From Thermoplasmata archaeon (lineage in GTDB: Archaea; Thermoplasmatota; Thermoplasmata; Thermoplasmatales; GCA-001856825): a stretch of 6,823 nt of DNA. Under the pieces are notes generated by a model, which was given only the letters and a program-made list of their open reading frames with translations, was not told the origin of the DNA and ran no database searches. This document shows positions 5,570-6,823 of this stretch, piece by piece. The stretch spans positions 1-6,823 of the forward strand of contig JAJYUV010000054.1 of assembly GCA_021792355.1 (NCBI GenBank). The letters are read 5' to 3'. Position 1 is the first letter of the stretch; every line of letters starts with the position of its first letter. Made by a program: the position numbers and the translations under genes.

Positions 5570-6463
5570 GTGGCAAAAAGGCGCTACCCGCGTAAGCCAG
5601 AACCCCCCAAGCCAAAGCTTTCAAGGAAATGGGTAGCAGTAATCTTGGCGATAATTGTACTCATTTCTTTAATAGTATTCGTAGTGGTTCATCCAACTCC
5701 ATCAAATAAGCTGGTAACTGTCCCCACGGGAGCTCCAGCCACGAGTTACTATAATTCTGAGGAGATAAATTTTCTCAGCAACTTCACTGTTTTATCCTTC
5801 ACTGTTTCGGCAATAGCTCAACAAGATGCTTATGGTTATGGCCCTGCTTATTTGCTCAATGGGTTGACAAATGAAGGGTACTGGTTCCAAGTTGGTATAA
5901 CATATCACTGGCCGGGATATTCAGATGGCCATTACAATTACTACAAGGGGTTTGAGTTTATGTACGATGTCTGGTATTCTAATGAATCCATATATCCATC
6001 CAATCACCATCCAGGGATAGAGGAGATGAATATAGTGAACGGAGACCATGTCAATCTTAAGATGTATTTCTCTTCTAATGGCAGTGTTAAAATGTCCGCA
6101 ACAGACAGCAGTACATGGTCTTCTAGAACTGTTTCCTTTCCGGGTTACGGAGCCAATCTGTTCGTTGGTAAAGGTAAGACTATTGGCAATAAAGAATACT
6201 CTACATGTCTTATGACCAGTTGGTGGCACGATAAACCTTACAATGAGAGCGAGATGCCGGTCACCTATACGTCACTTGTTGGAAGGATACAGTATGTCAA
6301 CCTCTCGATATATGAAATTAACAACACTCAATCGCCGAACACCTTTGTTTTCTCAAATTACACACGAAGTCCTATAGATCTCTTCAGCTATACAAACGGA
6401 TATACACTTTTTTGCCAGCACGAAAAGATTATAGCTAGATCTACCTCTTTCATTACAGATTAG
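5570..6463 (+). CDS. Membrane-anchored extracellular protein, probably N-glycosylated
   Basis: This 297-residue protein begins with a basic, proline-rich cytoplasmic tail (MAKRRYPRKPEPPKPKLSRK). One membrane span follows (about 21-40, WVAVILAIIVLISLIVFVVV), and the rest should lie outside the cell. The outer part is rich in aromatic residues, Ser, Thr and Asn. It carries seven N-glycosylation sequons (N71, N138, N170, N225, N244, N251, N263) and two cysteines (213 and 282) that could form a disulfide. Alternating strands around GYWFQVGITYHWPG (103-116), DHVNLKMYFSSNGSVKMSA (159-177) and the Gly-rich YGANLFVG suggest a beta-sandwich, lectin-like or thermopsin-associated fold, but I cannot name the family and see no catalytic residues. 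GTG 5570 is chosen from the TATA spacing and because the basic tail and span follow at once. The gene is monocistronic, and the next gene repeats its N-terminal plan. Confidence 0.88.
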   Translation: MAKRRYPRKPEPPKPKLSRKWVAVILAIIVLISLIVFVVVHPTPSNKLVTVPTGAPATSYYNSEEINFLSNFTVLSFTVSAIAQQDAYGYGPAYLLNGLTNEGYWFQVGITYHWPGYSDGHYNYYKGFEFMYDVWYSNESIYPSNHHPGIEEMNIVNGDHVNLKMYFSSNGSVKMSATDSSTWSSRTVSFPGYGANLFVGKGKTIGNKEYSTCLMTSWWHDKPYNESEMPVTYTSLVGRIQYVNLSIYEINNTQSPNTFVFSNYTRSPIDLFSYTNGYTLFCQHEKIIARSTSFITD

Positions 6464-6650
6464 CTTTGTCTCCTAAATTGCACTATTTTTGGTGACCTGT
6501 GTCAATTTCAGATGTTGAGGATCATATATTGAAAGGATGCCTAGGGATCTCTCCCTATGTCAGTCCAGATATTCGATTTGAGAGCCCCTATCATTTGTGA
6601 TATATACAAGTATAAGACAGCATGAAACAATTCTTTCTTTTATGAGTCAA
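6464..6650. other. Intergenic spacer with one short hairpin
   Basis: No supported gene is present between the two surface-protein genes. A T5 run at 6486-6490 could terminate the upstream transcript weakly. A perfect 6-base stem TAGGGA (6542-6547) with TCCCTA (6552-6557) and a TCTC loop stands alone in the middle. The only small frames (about 22 codons from 6557) lack ribosome-binding sites. Confidence 0.4.
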
Positions 6651-6658
6651 AATATATG
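6651..6658 (+). promoter_or_regulatory. TATA box of the right-edge gene
   Basis: AATATATG is centred about 27 bases before ATG 6682, predicting a leaderless mRNA as for the surface-protein gene at 5570. Confidence 0.6.
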
Positions 6659-6681
6659 TATGGCTAAGAAAATACTGATTC

Positions 6682-6823
6682 ATGGATCAGGGAATCCAAC
6701 CTGCTCCGGCCAAGCCCAAGAGGAGCAGGAAGAAACTGATGGTTGCAGTCATCCTCGTGGTTGTGGTCATCATAATAATTGCAGCAGCTGCGTCTACTTC
6801 TTCGTCTTCTTCTAAGAATACTT
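6682..6823 (+). CDS. N-terminus of a second membrane-anchored protein, cut by the window edge
   Basis: ATG 6682 opens a frame that runs off the right edge after 47 codons. The product begins MDQGIQPAPAKPKRSRKK, a Pro/Lys/Arg-rich tail. A membrane span follows (about 19-37, LMVAVILVVVVIIIIAAAA), then a Ser/Thr-rich stretch (STSSSSSKNT) that probably starts the extracellular part. The plan matches the gene at 5570: short basic proline tail, single span, then polar linker. This suggests a tandem set of surface proteins of the same class, although the outer domain is not visible. A different frame across the same bases is longer within the window (from about 6597), but it yields a composition with no sense. 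The TATA spacing supports ATG 6682. Confidence 0.8.
   Translation, partial: MDQGIQPAPAKPKRSRKKLMVAVILVVVVIIIIAAAASTSSSSSKNT

Noticed and set aside
5921..6229. 102-codon minus-strand open frame
   Set aside because: It is antisense inside the membrane-anchored protein, which has a clear promoter, tail, span and sequons.
6557..6625. 22-codon plus-strand frame after the hairpin at 6542
   Set aside because: It has no ribosome-binding site, no convincing promoter and no recognisable product.
6597..6815. 72-codon plus-strand frame at the right edge
   Set aside because: It overlaps the out-of-frame membrane-anchored start at 6682, which has correct TATA spacing and a proper basic tail and span. 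The longer frame has neither.

Overview
The window looks archaeal, most likely from Thermoplasmata (Thermoplasmatales or a relative); this is inference from sequence style, not from a marker gene. TATA-like boxes lie about 25-27 bases upstream of GTG/ATG starts with almost no leader. GGTGA/GGAGG ribosome-binding motifs appear only inside operons or behind longer leaders. T-rich tracts follow stop codons, AGG/ATA codons are common, and one surface protein carries seven N-glycosylation sequons. There is no rRNA, tRNA, CRISPR array, transposase, integrase or viral structural gene, so I cannot say whether this is chromosome, plasmid or an integrated element.

Layout. Bases 1-773 (+) hold the C-terminal end of a larger unrecognised protein that is open at the left edge. 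It converges on a minus-strand block: two tandem small paralogous proteins (804-1019 and 1026-1229), a helical 119-residue protein (1355-1714) and a D12-class N6-adenine DNA methyltransferase (1737-2501). Divergent from the methyltransferase is a 91-residue winged-helix protein (2591-2866, +). A 201-base spacer with a duplicated 26-base GGAGG-containing repeat then separates it from a convergent 747-residue protein (3068-5311, -). That protein combines a PD-(D/E)XK-like N-terminus with an N6-adenine methyltransferase (NPPF), the organisation of a single-chain restriction-modification enzyme. A 258-base spacer rich in inverted repeats follows. The right end holds a membrane-anchored glycoprotein-like gene (5570-6463, +) and the start of another protein with the same N-terminal architecture (6682 to the edge, +).

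How the genes may work together. The centre is a DNA-modification island: two different adenine methyltransferases flank a small winged-helix protein that is well placed to control one or both. The large enzyme could both cut and protect DNA. The D12 enzyme has no recognisable nuclease partner, and the small helical proteins downstream of it are unexplained candidates for a linked function. The right-hand genes encode cell-surface proteins and look functionally separate.
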